A stretch of DNA of 64,000 nt from Sphagnum compactum (taxonomy: Eukaryota > Bryophyta > Sphagnopsida > Sphagnales), in assembly GCA_965153455.1 (NCBI GenBank), contig OZ234493.1, positions 6,245,809 to 6,309,808 on the forward strand, in the 5' to 3' direction. Below the pieces are notes generated by a model. The model saw only the letters and a program-made list of their open reading frames with translations, had not been told where the DNA came from and made no database searches. Position 1 is the first letter of the stretch. The number at the start of each line of letters is the position of its first letter. The translations under genes and the position numbers were made by a program. Positions 37,560 to 49,195 of this stretch are shown here, piece after piece.

Positions 37560-38701
37560 ATGTCCTTCAACTTCTCACCCATAACCAAGAAAAGGTAGAC
37601 AATATAAAGTGAGAAACAATTCAAATATCACCATGTGGGTCAATCATTACGGTCGGTCAGTCAAAACTAACAAACAATTGTTCTAAGTCCCTTATTTTGA
37701 GAATGCCCCCACCTTAGGGCTTTACCTTACACATAATTTGAGGTAGACTCCTTTCCTCCCCCCCCCCCCCCAAATAATATTACTACCTCACTAAGCTATT
37801 GCCCAAGTCTCTACATTGAGGGGGTTTTACCTTGTTCTTAAAAATTGATAGATCATAGGGTGCAGGAGGGGAGGGACATTATGGCTACTCCTTTAAGAGT
37901 GGGAGACATCTTACACCTAAAAGTAGGCATAAGATCCTTCTCACTCTTAAGGTAGACCTAATATCCCTTCTCTTTTCATCTGCTGGAGGGATATTAATGG
38001 ATATAAGGTGCCCTCTGAATACACCAGGAACTTTCTTAGAGTGCTTTACATGCAGGATAAAGCTCGATGCAGGGGACTTTACTGAATTAAGGGACCCCAA
38101 GGCAGGAGCTGAGGCGTCCCTGAGTTCGGTAAAATCCGCAGTCTGTAGACTTAACCCAACATACAGACCAAAAGATTTATTTATTTTTCACTTTTACAAA
38201 ATGTGGGTGCAGTTCATTAGTCCCTGTTCAGTGACTAGTGAATTCATTCGTTTCGATTTCACTAGTTTTTTTGCAATAGGTACTGTTTGTGTGCGACTAA
38301 TGAATTAATTCACTCAAAATCCAATGAAAGCACTCGGATGAGAATAGGGATGCATTTTGCATTTTGTTATACTGTAAGGTGCCTTTTAACTACACTAAAA
38401 TTTTTGGACCAGGTCTTTAGGAAACCTGAAAAGCTGCATTTAAATAGTGGTGATTCAAAATGCGGAATCCTTTGCAAAAAATGTCAGACACACTGATTTT
38501 TTACTGATAAGTGCTGGTGGAAAAAACTTACCTGTGATCAAAACCAAATGGGTTTCAAGACTGAAAGGAAACCTATTAGCAGCAACAAATACATCGCCAG
38601 AAAAGCTTGGCATGCAAGAGAAAGTAATACTACTGAAGTTGAATGGTACATTTCCTAGAAAGCTTTGCACACGAGGAAGTAATACTATTGAAGTTGGGGA
38701 C
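37560..38701. other. Downstream region of the MYB-CC gene
   Basis: No coding exon is supported. There is a C run near 37757-37770. The stretch nearest 38701 should hold the 3' untranslated region. A dispersed repeat lies at 38197-38345. Confidence 0.5.
38197..38345. repeat. Dispersed repeat, copy 1 (second copy at 59003-59143)
   Basis: Both copies begin AAAATGTGGGTGCAGTTCA, share a CATTAGT/CATTAGA and GAATTAATTCA theme, and end near CTCAAAATCCA(A/G)TGAAA. The similarity is interrupted by changes; no clear terminal repeats are visible. Confidence 0.6.
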
Positions 38702-41434
38702 TCACCGTTCCCAGCCACGAGTGTTAAGGTCCAGCTCACTACCTCTAGGCATTGAGATCCCATTTCCATAGTTTAGATCAAGAGCTCCTCCTACCTTCAT
38801 ATTTGTTGATGCTGGTGTTTGAGCTGGTCTATGGGGTGCTCCCATGTTACTACAATATTTAGTTGTCACCTGTAGTGATGAACGAGTAATTGAAGTATGG
38901 GGAGATCCACCACCACCATTTCTTTCCTCCGCCAGTGATTGGATTGTACCCCTCCTGGGTGTGGGCCTCTCAAGTGCAGAAGCCCCTCCTTCTGATGACT
39001 TCATCATGAAAACATGGGAATCAGAGATGGTCTCTTTGGATTGACCCATTCTACCATCTGCAGGAGAAGATTTGTCACCTGCTCCTTCTGCCCCCCCAAT
39101 CCCAGCACTCAATGAGAGACTGTCTTGTGAAGCTACAGACCATGAGGGGGGACCCTTCAATTCGGTAACGCCCTTCAGAGCGGCTGCAGCCTTAGCAAGC
39201 CTATCCTCAGCTCTAGCATTGCTTGATCCCTGCATGGGTGGGAAGTTAGCATTCATCTCGCGAAGCTGGGCCATCTGCTGCCCCTCACCATCATCATCCT
39301 CTGAATAAGTACAGGAACTGCAAGCTCTTTTCTTACCCGTTGCTGCCTGCTGCTCGCCACATCCTGAAGCACCCCCACTGTCCTCAGGGTTAGCTGTGAG
39401 ACTGGTCAGGTAGCTCTTCTGTGATGAAGAGTCTGATACCCTTGACTGCTGGCGAGGAAGCTGCTGCTGCCGCAGTAGGGATGATGCACCCCCTCGTGGA
39501 TCCACAGCGTGTTGCAAAGATTCAGGACTGTTTATTCCAGGCAAGTTCATCCAGGAGAAAGATTGGCCCAATGGGTCATTACTGACTTTGGATGCAAGCT
39601 CAGTGAGCTCTGCATGAGCAGCTTCCAGCCCTGGAGACGAGGATGCATGTCCAGCTAATGTTTCCTTTGCTTTCTCCAAAATGGATTGTAAATACTTGCC
39701 CTGTGCTTCAATCCGTAATTGGAGGCTTCTTTGAACCTGCATCCAACTCCAACCATTGGTGTCAACTTCATTGCATTGGTCAAGTAAAAACACCAAATGT
39801 GAATATATTGAAAAGCAATCTTCTGATACAAAACATCCAAAAGACGTAGGACTTATGCTGTGTGAGCAGTCTTGAGCATCAAATAGTCAGCAAAAGGTTG
39901 AACTGAACTGACAATTCAAGAGAGGACCAAAGATACCTCAAGTTGCTGCTGTAGGCGATGCTGCACTTCCATTTGCACTCGAATTGCTTCTGTAATTTCA
40001 ATGCCACTGAAAATTCCACCATGATAAACATCAGTCATTGCATGCACCCAAAATTTATATTCGCATAGTTACTGTATATTGGTCACCAGGAGTAAGTAGA
40101 AAAGATGTTTTGTCAGGTTGTTGCATTATGAACAACTATTAGGGCAATCTGAATCCAGAAGACACTTTCAAAATGACTAGCTGCAGTAGAGAAGGCTGTA
40201 AGGGAATTTTGTGGGGATGGGGGTGCTGTTTTGAATAGTATTCTGTAAGCACTAACATGCTAAAAAACCAAAACATGACAATACACTAAGCTTATGACTG
40301 TCACATACTCTTGAGGATGCTTTGGTTGAAGTGTGGCCATGCTATCAGAAGCAACATTGCTTGATAATCGCATATCTGAAGACCCCGAAAATAGCAAAAC
40401 TCATCAGGCCAGTAAGGCTACCAAAAGACACAGTCATACACACAGACAGAACAATCATTTGCATGTTTTAGAGCATAAAGCAATCTATGTTCCTCTCAAG
40501 AAGAGATTGACAACACTGTACACATCCAGGTATTTACAACAGAACACAATCTGCTGATTGTCCCACCCAAATGGAAGTTAGATTGAAACAAAACAATGGC
40601 ATGCAATTCTCAAGAGTGGACATTAAAAAGAGCATACCACGGGGTCCATCCTTATTTGCTTCATGAATATTTGTATCTCTGTGAAGTTGCTTCCCAAGTC
40701 TGAACTTCTGTAAGACAAGGATCACCTTGTTGAGTCAAAATCTATTCTGACACATGTACTTTCACTTTCTTTACAAGGAAAAACACCAGCCCTCCAGAAC
40801 TGAAAGCTTTGATCAACAAGTCAATGTTCAAGAAATCACTGACCTGGAGATGGCTTTTCAAGTGGTAGAGTGTGAGACCCTTTACACCCATAACTCGCAG
40901 CACAGATTTAGGTGTTGCTTCTGCACAATTTTTCATAAGCAAGTGTTGATTTAGCATGCTTTACAAATGCAAGAATCAGGTCAAGGAGATGTGCTCAAAT
41001 CAGAAATAAGATACCTCTGGTACATCAACTTGTGGGAAGAAGAAGATTCATTTTCGTGAATTGATCATACTATGGCTCATATAGGACTTTGCTGATTTGC
41101 AACTGATGTTGATGCAGCTTCTCATCAATGGGTAGATCACATATTTGGTACAATAATACATGGGATGTGAGGTGATGCATAGAGCTTCTCAGAAGAAGAG
41201 AAGGTAAGAAAGGAACTTACTATCAGCACCTCCAAGCTGTGCTACTGCATCGACAAAACGCTCATGAAGCTCTGGCGTCCAACGCAAGCGTGGCTTTGGA
41301 TCAGCTGCATTCACTCCATGAGCTGCTAAGCTGCCAGCATAAAGACTCGGCCGCTCAAGGTGTGGTGAAGTCTGTGGCCGGTGTGGCATCAACCCCCCTG
41401 GGGGGCTTGATGTATACTTCTTAATTTGGTACAT
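38702..41434 (-). CDS. MYB-CC (GARP, PHR1-like/PHL) transcription factor, 510 aa
   Basis: Nuclear DNA-binding protein of the family that includes PHR1, the phosphate-starvation regulator; whether this member does that job is inference. Exons: 41434-41221, 40920-40844, 40707-40638, 40375-40309, 40006-39937, 39736-38702; phases agree and the sum is 1533 bp. The single MYB repeat spans about residues 48-104 (PRLRWTPELHERFVDAVAQL, GVKGLTLYHLKSHLQKFRL). The coiled-coil LHEQLE-type domain follows at about 144-190 (ITEAIRVQMEVQ, then LQLRIEAQGKYLQ). The long last exon is Ser/Gly/Ala-rich and holds two LDLN motifs, one near residue 486 and one nine residues before the end. MYQIKK at the start resembles the N-termini of plant MYB-CC proteins. 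The C-terminal part is longer than in many relatives. Confidence 0.94.
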
Positions 41435-43330
41435 TCTTTACAACCAGTCTTGGACTTGTCTGCTATGCACTGCTCTTCAATCAGGCTGATGGTAGTTGAA
41501 TGTGCTCTGCTGAGAACTCAATCAACAATTCCCTTCACTGCCGTCAGACAGTAATCGTCTCAGAAGATGAAGCCAAATTCTCCCGGCTATGATGCATGAA
41601 GCTGAAGATGAAGAAAGCTTGTACCATTGGTTCCAAGAATTCTACTCTGATCACGGATATGCCATCTCTATGAGATGTTGCAGACTGAACTGAAGAAGTC
41701 TTGGTCTTCTCAAGGAGAGTAACAAATGGAATTTTGAATCCAAGAGTGTATCAAGTTCTAAGAAATGATTTCTCCAAAGTGCAAGTCCGAGAGATTGGAG
41801 CAGAATTGGAATTCCGGTTGGACGTATGGAGGGAGATCAGCTACTGCATTATCATCGTCGTCATGGAGGAGAAGAAGTAGGAAGGTTGGACACGGAACGA
41901 GAAGACCTTGACGCTCCAGATGTCTGAGCAGTAGTAGTAGGGATGCAAGAAGAATCAAGAAGGAGACGACTGTAGTAGGATAAACACCGAGACAAAAACT
42001 GTAATGTATCATATGCCACCACGACTTTGCTGCTCGCAGACAGGAAGGGGGAAAAAGAGGAGCAACAAGGAGAAACTGTGTGAACTACCAAGCGAATGAA
42101 CGCACACTACTGAACGACGAATAGACCTTCTTCTTTTTAGTAGCAAGCAGTAGACAGATCCAGCACAACGAGGGAAACCGAGCGACTGAGGGACACCCTT
42201 CAAGAAGACTAGCTATTGAGGTTCCACGAGGACTGCAAAGCGTTGGATGAATCAGAAGAAACGCTGGACTCTTGTTTCAATCTGCAACAGCGCAGAAGCC
42301 TGTCTCGCAGTCACCTGTGTCTCGAAGATACGCTTTTCTTTTTCTCCAATGTCTCCTCAAACCACGAGTCGATAAGGGAGACCGCCAAGCAGTAGGATAC
42401 CAGAAAAAGGCTGTTCCTCAAAGAAAGCAAGCAGTAGGATACAAAAAACACTGATCTTCAAGGAAAGAAACAGACTTCTATCTCCCGAATGCAAGAGGCA
42501 ATCTTCAAACTATGAAACCGTGGCAAAAACAACAACTGTTATAAAGTCGCAGGATGTTCGATTCGCTTCGCCGTCAATCAGAAAACACAGCAAACAACAG
42601 AGGAATTCTATGACAAAAAGCAAAGAGAAATGAATCTTGGAGTTGAAGAGCTGGAAATCGACAACAAGATCAAAAAGTTTGAAGGCGAAATCCACACTAG
42701 TATACTCTCACACACAGAAACTCCAGCAGCCAGTCAAGAGGCACATATAAATTGAGCAACAACGTACCTTCACTGAAAACTCTCGTGCTAAAATACCACA
42801 AAAAACACCTCTCTCTTCCCCCCCGCCCTTTCTCCCGCAGAACAACAAAACAACAAAACGCAAGTAAAGAATTCCCACGGGCCGGTCGTACTTTATCAAC
42901 CGAAACTGAAACCGCGAACTTCCCCCGCCCCAAAACAGGCAGCAATCGTCGGTACAAAGCCTGCCTTGACAAAAACTCCCAGCAATAAGACGTCGGATCT
43001 CAGCACGACAAGAAAAGACCAACGAGAGAGAGATCACAATCGCAACTCAATAACAGCATGGATGATCGATCCTTCCTCCCCTCTGGCTCAAAATGGCTCT
43101 TTGGAAACCACAGAGAAGGAGACGAATCAAGCGTGTACACACACACAGACAAAAACCCCCTGACTGCAAATCACGAGCACGAGAGAAAGACAGAAGAGAG
43201 AAGTGCGAAAGAGGAGACAATGGACACGAAGCGCACTAATAAAGCCGCAGACAAGGGAGGGCGAGAAGCTCCTCCCGCGGAAGCTCGGGCAGCGGAAAAC
43301 TGCCCCCCCCCCCCCCGCCCCCCCAAAAAG
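41435..43330 (-). promoter_or_regulatory. Long GC-richer leader/promoter region of the MYB-CC gene
   Basis: Nearly 1.9 kb upstream of the start codon has gene-like composition but no conserved protein frame, which suggests a long 5' leader (possibly with a leader intron) and promoter. It ends at a C run (43303-43322). No transcription start can be assigned by eye. Confidence 0.4.
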
Positions 43331-43379
43331 AAACCGAACGGCTGGTCACATAATTAGGGTCGGCCCTTTAAAATGACAT

Positions 43380-43860
43380 CCATATGGATGATAAACATTG
43401 GGGTACCAAACTTTGGCCCGTTCGTGTGGGTGCATCACAATACGGTCTCTATCCCAAAAGGGGTGTTTGGGGGGGGGGGGGGGAGAGTGGGGGGCGAGAG
43501 CCAACCAACAAACAAACAAAACGAATCTTTGTGCACTGAAAAAGGGGACAAGTCCGTGCACTGTCGTCTTCCTCTTGTTCGGGCAACTGACCCCCCCCCA
43601 GCCCCCCACCCCCCCTCCCACCCCAATCGATACCTAATAATTTAGAAAAAATAAAATCTTACATTACAATTATACAATTATATAATAATTATGATTCTTC
43701 AATGAAAGGTTCGTTTCTACTTCTGGTAGGCTTGGCGAATCAAAATAATTGAATTAAAAAAAAAACACACACACACACACACACACAAACTGGCTTGGTC
43801 GGCCCCAACTTGGGAATAAAATTCTTTTCCTTCCCCCCCCCCCCCCCCCCACCCGGCGCT
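43380..43860. repeat. Cluster of G and C homopolymer runs and a CA microsatellite
   Basis: A G run near 43467-43482, C-rich runs at about 43590-43620 and 43835-43852, and an A9 plus (CA)n tract near 43757-43787 sit within 500 bp. A perfect 14-bp palindrome, CATCCATATGGATG, lies at 43378-43391. The open frames through these runs are low-complexity artefacts. Confidence 0.8.
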
Positions 43861-44027
43861 AGAAAACAAAAGAAAATCGGGTAGGTACTGACTGGCAGCC
43901 ATTAAGTAGGTGCAACAAAAGGATAGTATCAGAAGATTCTCATGGCTAATAAGTCAGCCCCACTAACTTACTACTTCCTGCAAGTCAAATTCACCAACAA
44001 AGGACAAAGAATTAACTAGTTAGTAGC

Positions 44028-44132
44028 AAGGGGTGTGTGTCGCACTGTGGCCTTGCCATTTTGCATTAAGAAGAAGTAATCTTAAAAGGCAAAAGAAGAA
44101 TTATGAAAACTCCAAATACTACTTCAACCATC

Positions 44133-44168
<36 letters not shown>

Positions 44169-44403
44169 CTTCAAAAAATCCTCTAAAGGAAACCTAAACC
44201 CTTTCAAAGATATTATTTATTTATCACTCTATAATAACTAATCTCAAGTTTTCAGCACAAGTCCAAAATATCATCTTTCAAAAATCCTCATAATAAAAAA
44301 TAGACCTATTATTATTTATTACCTAGTAGGGGCCTATAAAAATCCCTTAAGCTACTCTACTCTATAATGAATCTAAACACAAATATCCTCACCTTTGATA
44401 GGC
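44028..44403. repeat. Dispersed repeat of about 320 bp, copy 1 of 3
   Basis: It starts near GGGGTGTGTGTCGCACTGTG and ends after AATGAATCTAAACACAA and the following AT-rich bases. Shared landmarks with copies at 52678-53000 and 58676-58994 are CCTTGCCATTT, AGGCAAAAGAAGAATTA, CTCAAGTTTTCA, AAATCCCTTAAG and CTATAATGAATCTAAACAC. This copy has grown by a (TA)n run (44138-44165). No coding or terminal inverted repeats were seen. Confidence 0.85.
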
Positions 44404-44598
44404 AACGCCACTAAATACATCACACATTTAACAATTACTATAAAAAATCATATTTTGCTCAAGAGCCTGTCTACCAATATAGAAAATAAAATAATCAAAT
44501 ATTATTACTATGTATATAAGGTACATTGTAACGGGTCATAATAATCTACTCTTTAATAAGGTACCAAATTTAGTGATACCCAATAATAAAATACCTAG

Positions 44599-44702
44599 CA
44601 AACCCCAAAATCCATTTAAATTGCTTATAACTATTCAAGGTCCCTAAGTTCAAATCTATAATTTTTGGGGTCTAATATGGCCATTTAAATGGGTTTTGGA
44701 GC
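44599..44702. repeat. Small foldback element, copy 2
   Basis: The arms CCCCAAAATCCATTTAAAT (44603-44621) and ATTTAAATGGGTTTTGG (44683-44699) are inverted repeats around a roughly 60-bp core. The core is in the opposite orientation to that of copy 1 (34206-34326), while the right-hand flank is in the same orientation. Confidence 0.7.
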
Positions 44703-46280
44703 TTTTACCATGATCTCAATGTGGGGGTCAATTTGCCCTCGCCTTAGGTAATGCCCCCCCCCATTTGGGACGATGGAACCTGGTGGAATGGTTAAGGGAG
44801 GGTGATTATTGGATGTAATTGGCTCTCCAATATGATCGTGCCATTGTCATTAAGAACTTTGTAGATTATTTGCAAAAATTCACAATGTTCTATGTGCCTT
44901 CTCGTGCATTTGAAAGAGTAGTTGACCCTAAGAAGGTTAGAGTAAAGGGTGAAATCTTTCCAAAGTGACGATTACGCACCCTAAAAAAAGGTATTCAAAG
45001 ATTAGCATCCCTAAGTGGTGCGTAATTTACCAACTATACTAATAGGGATCCCTTGTTGATGTATATAGTTTTGTGCTTGTCCCAAGTAAATGTATATAGT
45101 CATGAGCTCATTACAAGGCTTACTTTCTCTAGTGGTTACCTTGCATGTTCAAATTTAGCACAAACTCTTATTATTTTGGGATGGAGGGGTGGGGTAAGGA
45201 CCCATGTTTTGTGTGGGTATTTGATTTTTGAAATAACTTTAAGTTTTAATTTTTAGAAAATTTGAAAAATCAAATAACCTTTGGTTTTGATTTTTTGGGG
45301 GTTCAAAAAAATGTTGATTCTAGTTATTTCAATTTTCAATATTGGTGGTTCCTTACCAAGCCGGTTATTTGAGCACCAAAGAATGGACAAACATTTAATT
45401 GTTTTTGGGCCTAACAACTCATCAAATGTTTTAAATTTTGTAACGGTTATAATTTGGTTTTTTGATATTATAAAAAATGTTTTAAGGTTGTTAGAACAAT
45501 TTTGAAAAGCAAGGTCGTGTATGTCCACAAATGTTCAATGGGCAATTCCATCATTTGTCAAGTACATGGGAGCAAAACCTCTTTTGAAATTCAAATTCTA
45601 CCTCTAGCACACAAGATTTATGTGGTTTTCGATTTTACAAATCCTCCAAGCAAACAACAAAAGGCCTATATATATATATATATATATATATAATGTTGTT
45701 TTGCACAAGTCAAGAGGATTCAAGAGCTCCACATACACTCATAAAGAGCTAATGAACCAACCATGTGTATAACAAAGTATAGGTGACAAATCAAACATAC
45801 ATATTGTAGCATTGTGTGGATAACACAAGTGCAATAATAGTTATGAGAACTCTTAAAATTTCTTTTTCACATTTCATTCGAGAGCTTATCACAACATCCT
45901 ACAAGATTAATAAACATTGCACAATTAGATCTACCCCACTTAAAACAAAGACAATTTCACAATTGATACCACTAATTGTAATTAAACTTTTAGAAGTAGA
46001 TTATAAATTATAAATTATTCAATTGACCAATCGTGTTAATTCAAAGTCATTAAGCCATAACACTAGATTCCTCCTAATGCCTTTGGTAGCAAAAGTGCAA
46101 TCGATCGACATGAATGAAATGAGAAACAATTATCATGTTGTTACAAACATCAAGGCCAAACTTCTATTGTGATTGATTCTGAAACATAAAAAATAATAAA
46201 TTCTACCATCAATATTAACATGTTGCTTTATATTGGAAATAAAGTATAAAAAAAACAAAGCAAAGGTTTGAGATTACAAA
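44703..46280. other. AT-rich gene-free stretch
   Basis: A 49-codon frame at about 44806-44967 (+), with VIKNFVDYLQKFTMFYVPS, has no start codon and no family I recognise. A perfect 10-bp inverted repeat, ATTACGCACC (44971-44980) with GGTGCGTAAT (45017-45026), follows. A (TA)n run is at 45667-45692. Confidence 0.5.
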
Positions 46281-46285
46281 TTACT

Positions 46286-47106
46286 TGTCGCAACCCCACT
46301 TTGAAGGAGTGTGAGGATGACACTCACACTCCCGAAATGGGGACTTCGGAGTCCTTCGGGACCCCCAAAAATTAAGAGTTCGACTGCAGGGGTCAAAACA
46401 CCTCACCTTGAGGTGTTCTTTATACCATTGAAAAGGTCTTGAAGTGTAAATGTCGAAAATGGTCTCACATGAGCCATTCAGATATCTGTAGCACAAGTTA
46501 TGCGCAAAAGAAGGGCCGGGAATCAAACTGGCAGTTTGACTTCCGACCACTAAAAGTCGGGAATCGACCCGACCCCGGTGTGTGCAGGTGGAGTGCGACA
46601 CACCGTTGGAAAGCTCTTGAGGAGAGCTACAAGTTTGCTTCAGACCTCATCTTAATCGGAGGTCTGAGCAAGGGGTTAAGAACTCCCAACCTCCCGGGAG
46701 TCCAAACCGGGATAGTTTCGGGACTCCTCCTTGGGAGTCCTGGGAAAAAATGTCATTCGAACGTAGGTGCCACGGAGTAACGCGGAGAATACTATATGGG
46801 GGAAGGTGGTGGCTTCCCTTGAGTCCGGGCCGTGGTGAATCATGTGAGTCCAAGGTCGCTCGTGGCTTGTCCTAGCACTGGAAGTGCTTCCAAATGTGAA
46901 CTAACCAACTTGTTGGTTGGTTTGATACAGGTTCGAGTAACTAAGTAAAGCTTGTCCCTCATCATAGTCTAATCCCGAAGTTTCAGCACGCCCCTCTACC
47001 CCTTTTAGTGCTGGAAGCTGGGAACGTGCCCCAAGTTCCAAACAATTCCGTTATTTGACTTCTTTAGACCCAACTTGGGTCTAACAAGGAACTTAGGAAC
47101 GTGTCA
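46286..47106. mobile_element. Solo LTR of an LTR retrotransposon, 821 bp
   Basis: It begins TGTCGCAACCCC and ends GTGTCA, giving the usual TG...CA termini. It is flanked by an exact 5-bp target duplication, TTACT, at 46281-46285 and 47107-47111. GC content is much higher than in the neighbouring DNA. There is no internal coding, primer-binding site or second LTR, so this is the product of recombination between two LTRs. The orientation of the lost element is unknown. Confidence 0.85.
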
Positions 47107-47111
47107 TTACT

Positions 47112-48394
47112 TGCACAACCTACATACCCAAATGAGTTTCACAAAGGTAAACCTTGAAATTGTCTCATGCTTCCATACTCTATGTTGTTCATGACAAGTT
47201 CAACATTTAGTCATAATTCATAAAATCCCCAATTTTTTAATAATAATTAGTTACAATAGTTGCAAGTCCAACATGAGAGCTAATATTGTAGTTAGATGCA
47301 CAAACAACATCAAATGACCATAACAATGCAATCAACTGCACAAAAAAAATTTGCATCCATCCTATCAAAAAGTAAAAATTAAAAAATATTTCCCTTTCAT
47401 GTTCACATGTGCACAACATGATGTTATTCAATTTAAAACCAAATGCATATACTGTGTTGCAATTCATGCATGTGTACAAACAAGCATGTGAATACACTCA
47501 AGAAACAACATTAATTCATGAATGTTTATCATCTGCAAAATACAAATTGATGGCAAGAGTCAAAAGTTTAATAATCAAAATAGGTCCCCTATTGATCATG
47601 TACATTGGAAATTTCCTCATGCTTAACGACACCTTCAAACTCCTCTTCAAACTCATCTATAAAATCTCTTCAAGCTCAATCATCTTTGCCATATTTTTTG
47701 AAACATTGCAATCAATTATGGGATCATTAAGCCAATTTTTGTTCGCTAAAATCAATTTCTCAAGGTTCTCAATTTGCAACCTACATCAACAAAAATTGGT
47801 CAATATACTAGCAAGGGGAAAAATGTAATCATTCTCAATTTGAAATCCTGTAGTGCACAAATTTTATTGTGCAAGCAAAACCCACAATGGGTAACATATT
47901 CTTGTGTTTGCTGCACCATTGCTAAGGGCACATGTTATCCTTTGCATCAACCTAAAACTGATTGAACAATAACAACTTTCAAATGATGCAATCCTTTGAT
48001 GGTTCATTGTTGCAACTTGCCATTTCAAAGATGGTCCGAGCCACATCCTTCATAAACATCCATCTAAGAAAATTGTGAGTTAATAAAAAAGTCTCAAGTA
48101 CCTTGATGCACGTTATATTTACAATGCTTGAACAACATTGGGATTAAAGATGTTAATGGTGGAGTTACTTTATTAGTAATAGATGGTTGCATTTAATTAT
48201 AGTGGCATAGAATTGTTTTTGTTTCTTGATATAACAATGCATCTTTGAAAAACATGCATGTAAAGTCATTAAAGGCTACAATCCATCCAAGCTCATAGAA
48301 ATTAGAAATTTAACCTAGAAAACTTTAATTTAAGATCTCCTAATTGAAATTTCTTCCACAATTCATCACATAATAGTGGGTCAATTCAACCATT
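47112..48394. other. AT-rich gene-free stretch
   Basis: The 139-codon open frame at 47409-47828 (+) has no recognisable motif, and its composition does not differ from flanking DNA; I do not call a gene. Confidence 0.5.
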
Positions 48395-49195
48395 TGTTGC
48401 CACAACTATATTGGAAAAAATAGTATCAAATGATGTTTGTCATTGACTTTATCACCTAGTTTTAGTTGACAAAATATTAGGTTGGAAGTTGTAATCCAAC
48501 TTTTGAATCTTTTATAATCATCACCATTTAAATTAATCCATCATGAATCATGACCTTAAACAATAGTAACTATTCACTTCCAAGTTCTATAATTAGCATG
48601 TGAGTGAGATCAAGCATCAAACCCAAATTTTTTTTTAACATAGACAACTAGAAGATTCATGTTGAACTTAGAGAGTGAAGATTTGTAGTTTACAATACTC
48701 TATAGTCCTTTACATGAATGCACATGAATATAAGGCAAAGTTATTTATGGATAGAACAAAATTGAAATTTGTTCCTCCAAAACAAACAAAATCTCTACAA
48801 CTCAACCTTCTATTACCACATCTACATGGAATAAATAGTAGTATTAGATTATGTTTATAGTTGATTTCATCACCCACTTTCAATTTGCAAAAAATCAAGT
48901 TGAAAACAAAAATCCAACTTATGAGGCTTTTGTAACCACAACCATTACTAGTCAATCACAAGCTTAAACAATATTGACTATTCACTTTTGAGTTGTACAA
49001 ATGGCACATGAATGAAATCAAACATAAAACCCAAAAAAATGCTAATAGAGTTGATTAAAATATTAACATTGAATGTGGAAAGTGAAATTTATAGTTTATA
49101 ATATTTTAGAGTTCTTTACATGGAATGCACATGAATATTGGGAAGGCTATTTATGGATATAAAAAAATTGAGATTCTTTTGTCCAAAATAGACAA
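48395..49195. repeat. Tandem duplication, unit about 390-400 bp, two copies
   Basis: The first copy is about 48395-48810 and the second about 48811-49195. Shared phrases in the same order include ATCCAACTT(T/A)TGA, AACAATA(G/T)TGACTATTCACTT, CTTTACATG(G)AATGCACATGAATA and TATTTATGGATA. The copies differ at many sites. Confidence 0.75.

Noticed and set aside
41656-41663. PHR1-binding-like site GGATATGC upstream of the MYB-CC gene
   Set aside because: An 8-bp degenerate palindrome like GNATATNC is expected many times by chance in this AT-rich window.
43346-43645. Gly- and Pro-rich frames on both strands
   Set aside because: They are translations of G and C homopolymer runs.
45110-45165. tRNA-like B-box (GTTCAAATTTAG) suggesting a SINE or tRNA
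   Set aside because: No matching A box, cloverleaf or target duplication was found.
47409-47828. 139-codon plus-strand frame as a gene
   Set aside because: No motif, background codon composition and no promoter or splice context.
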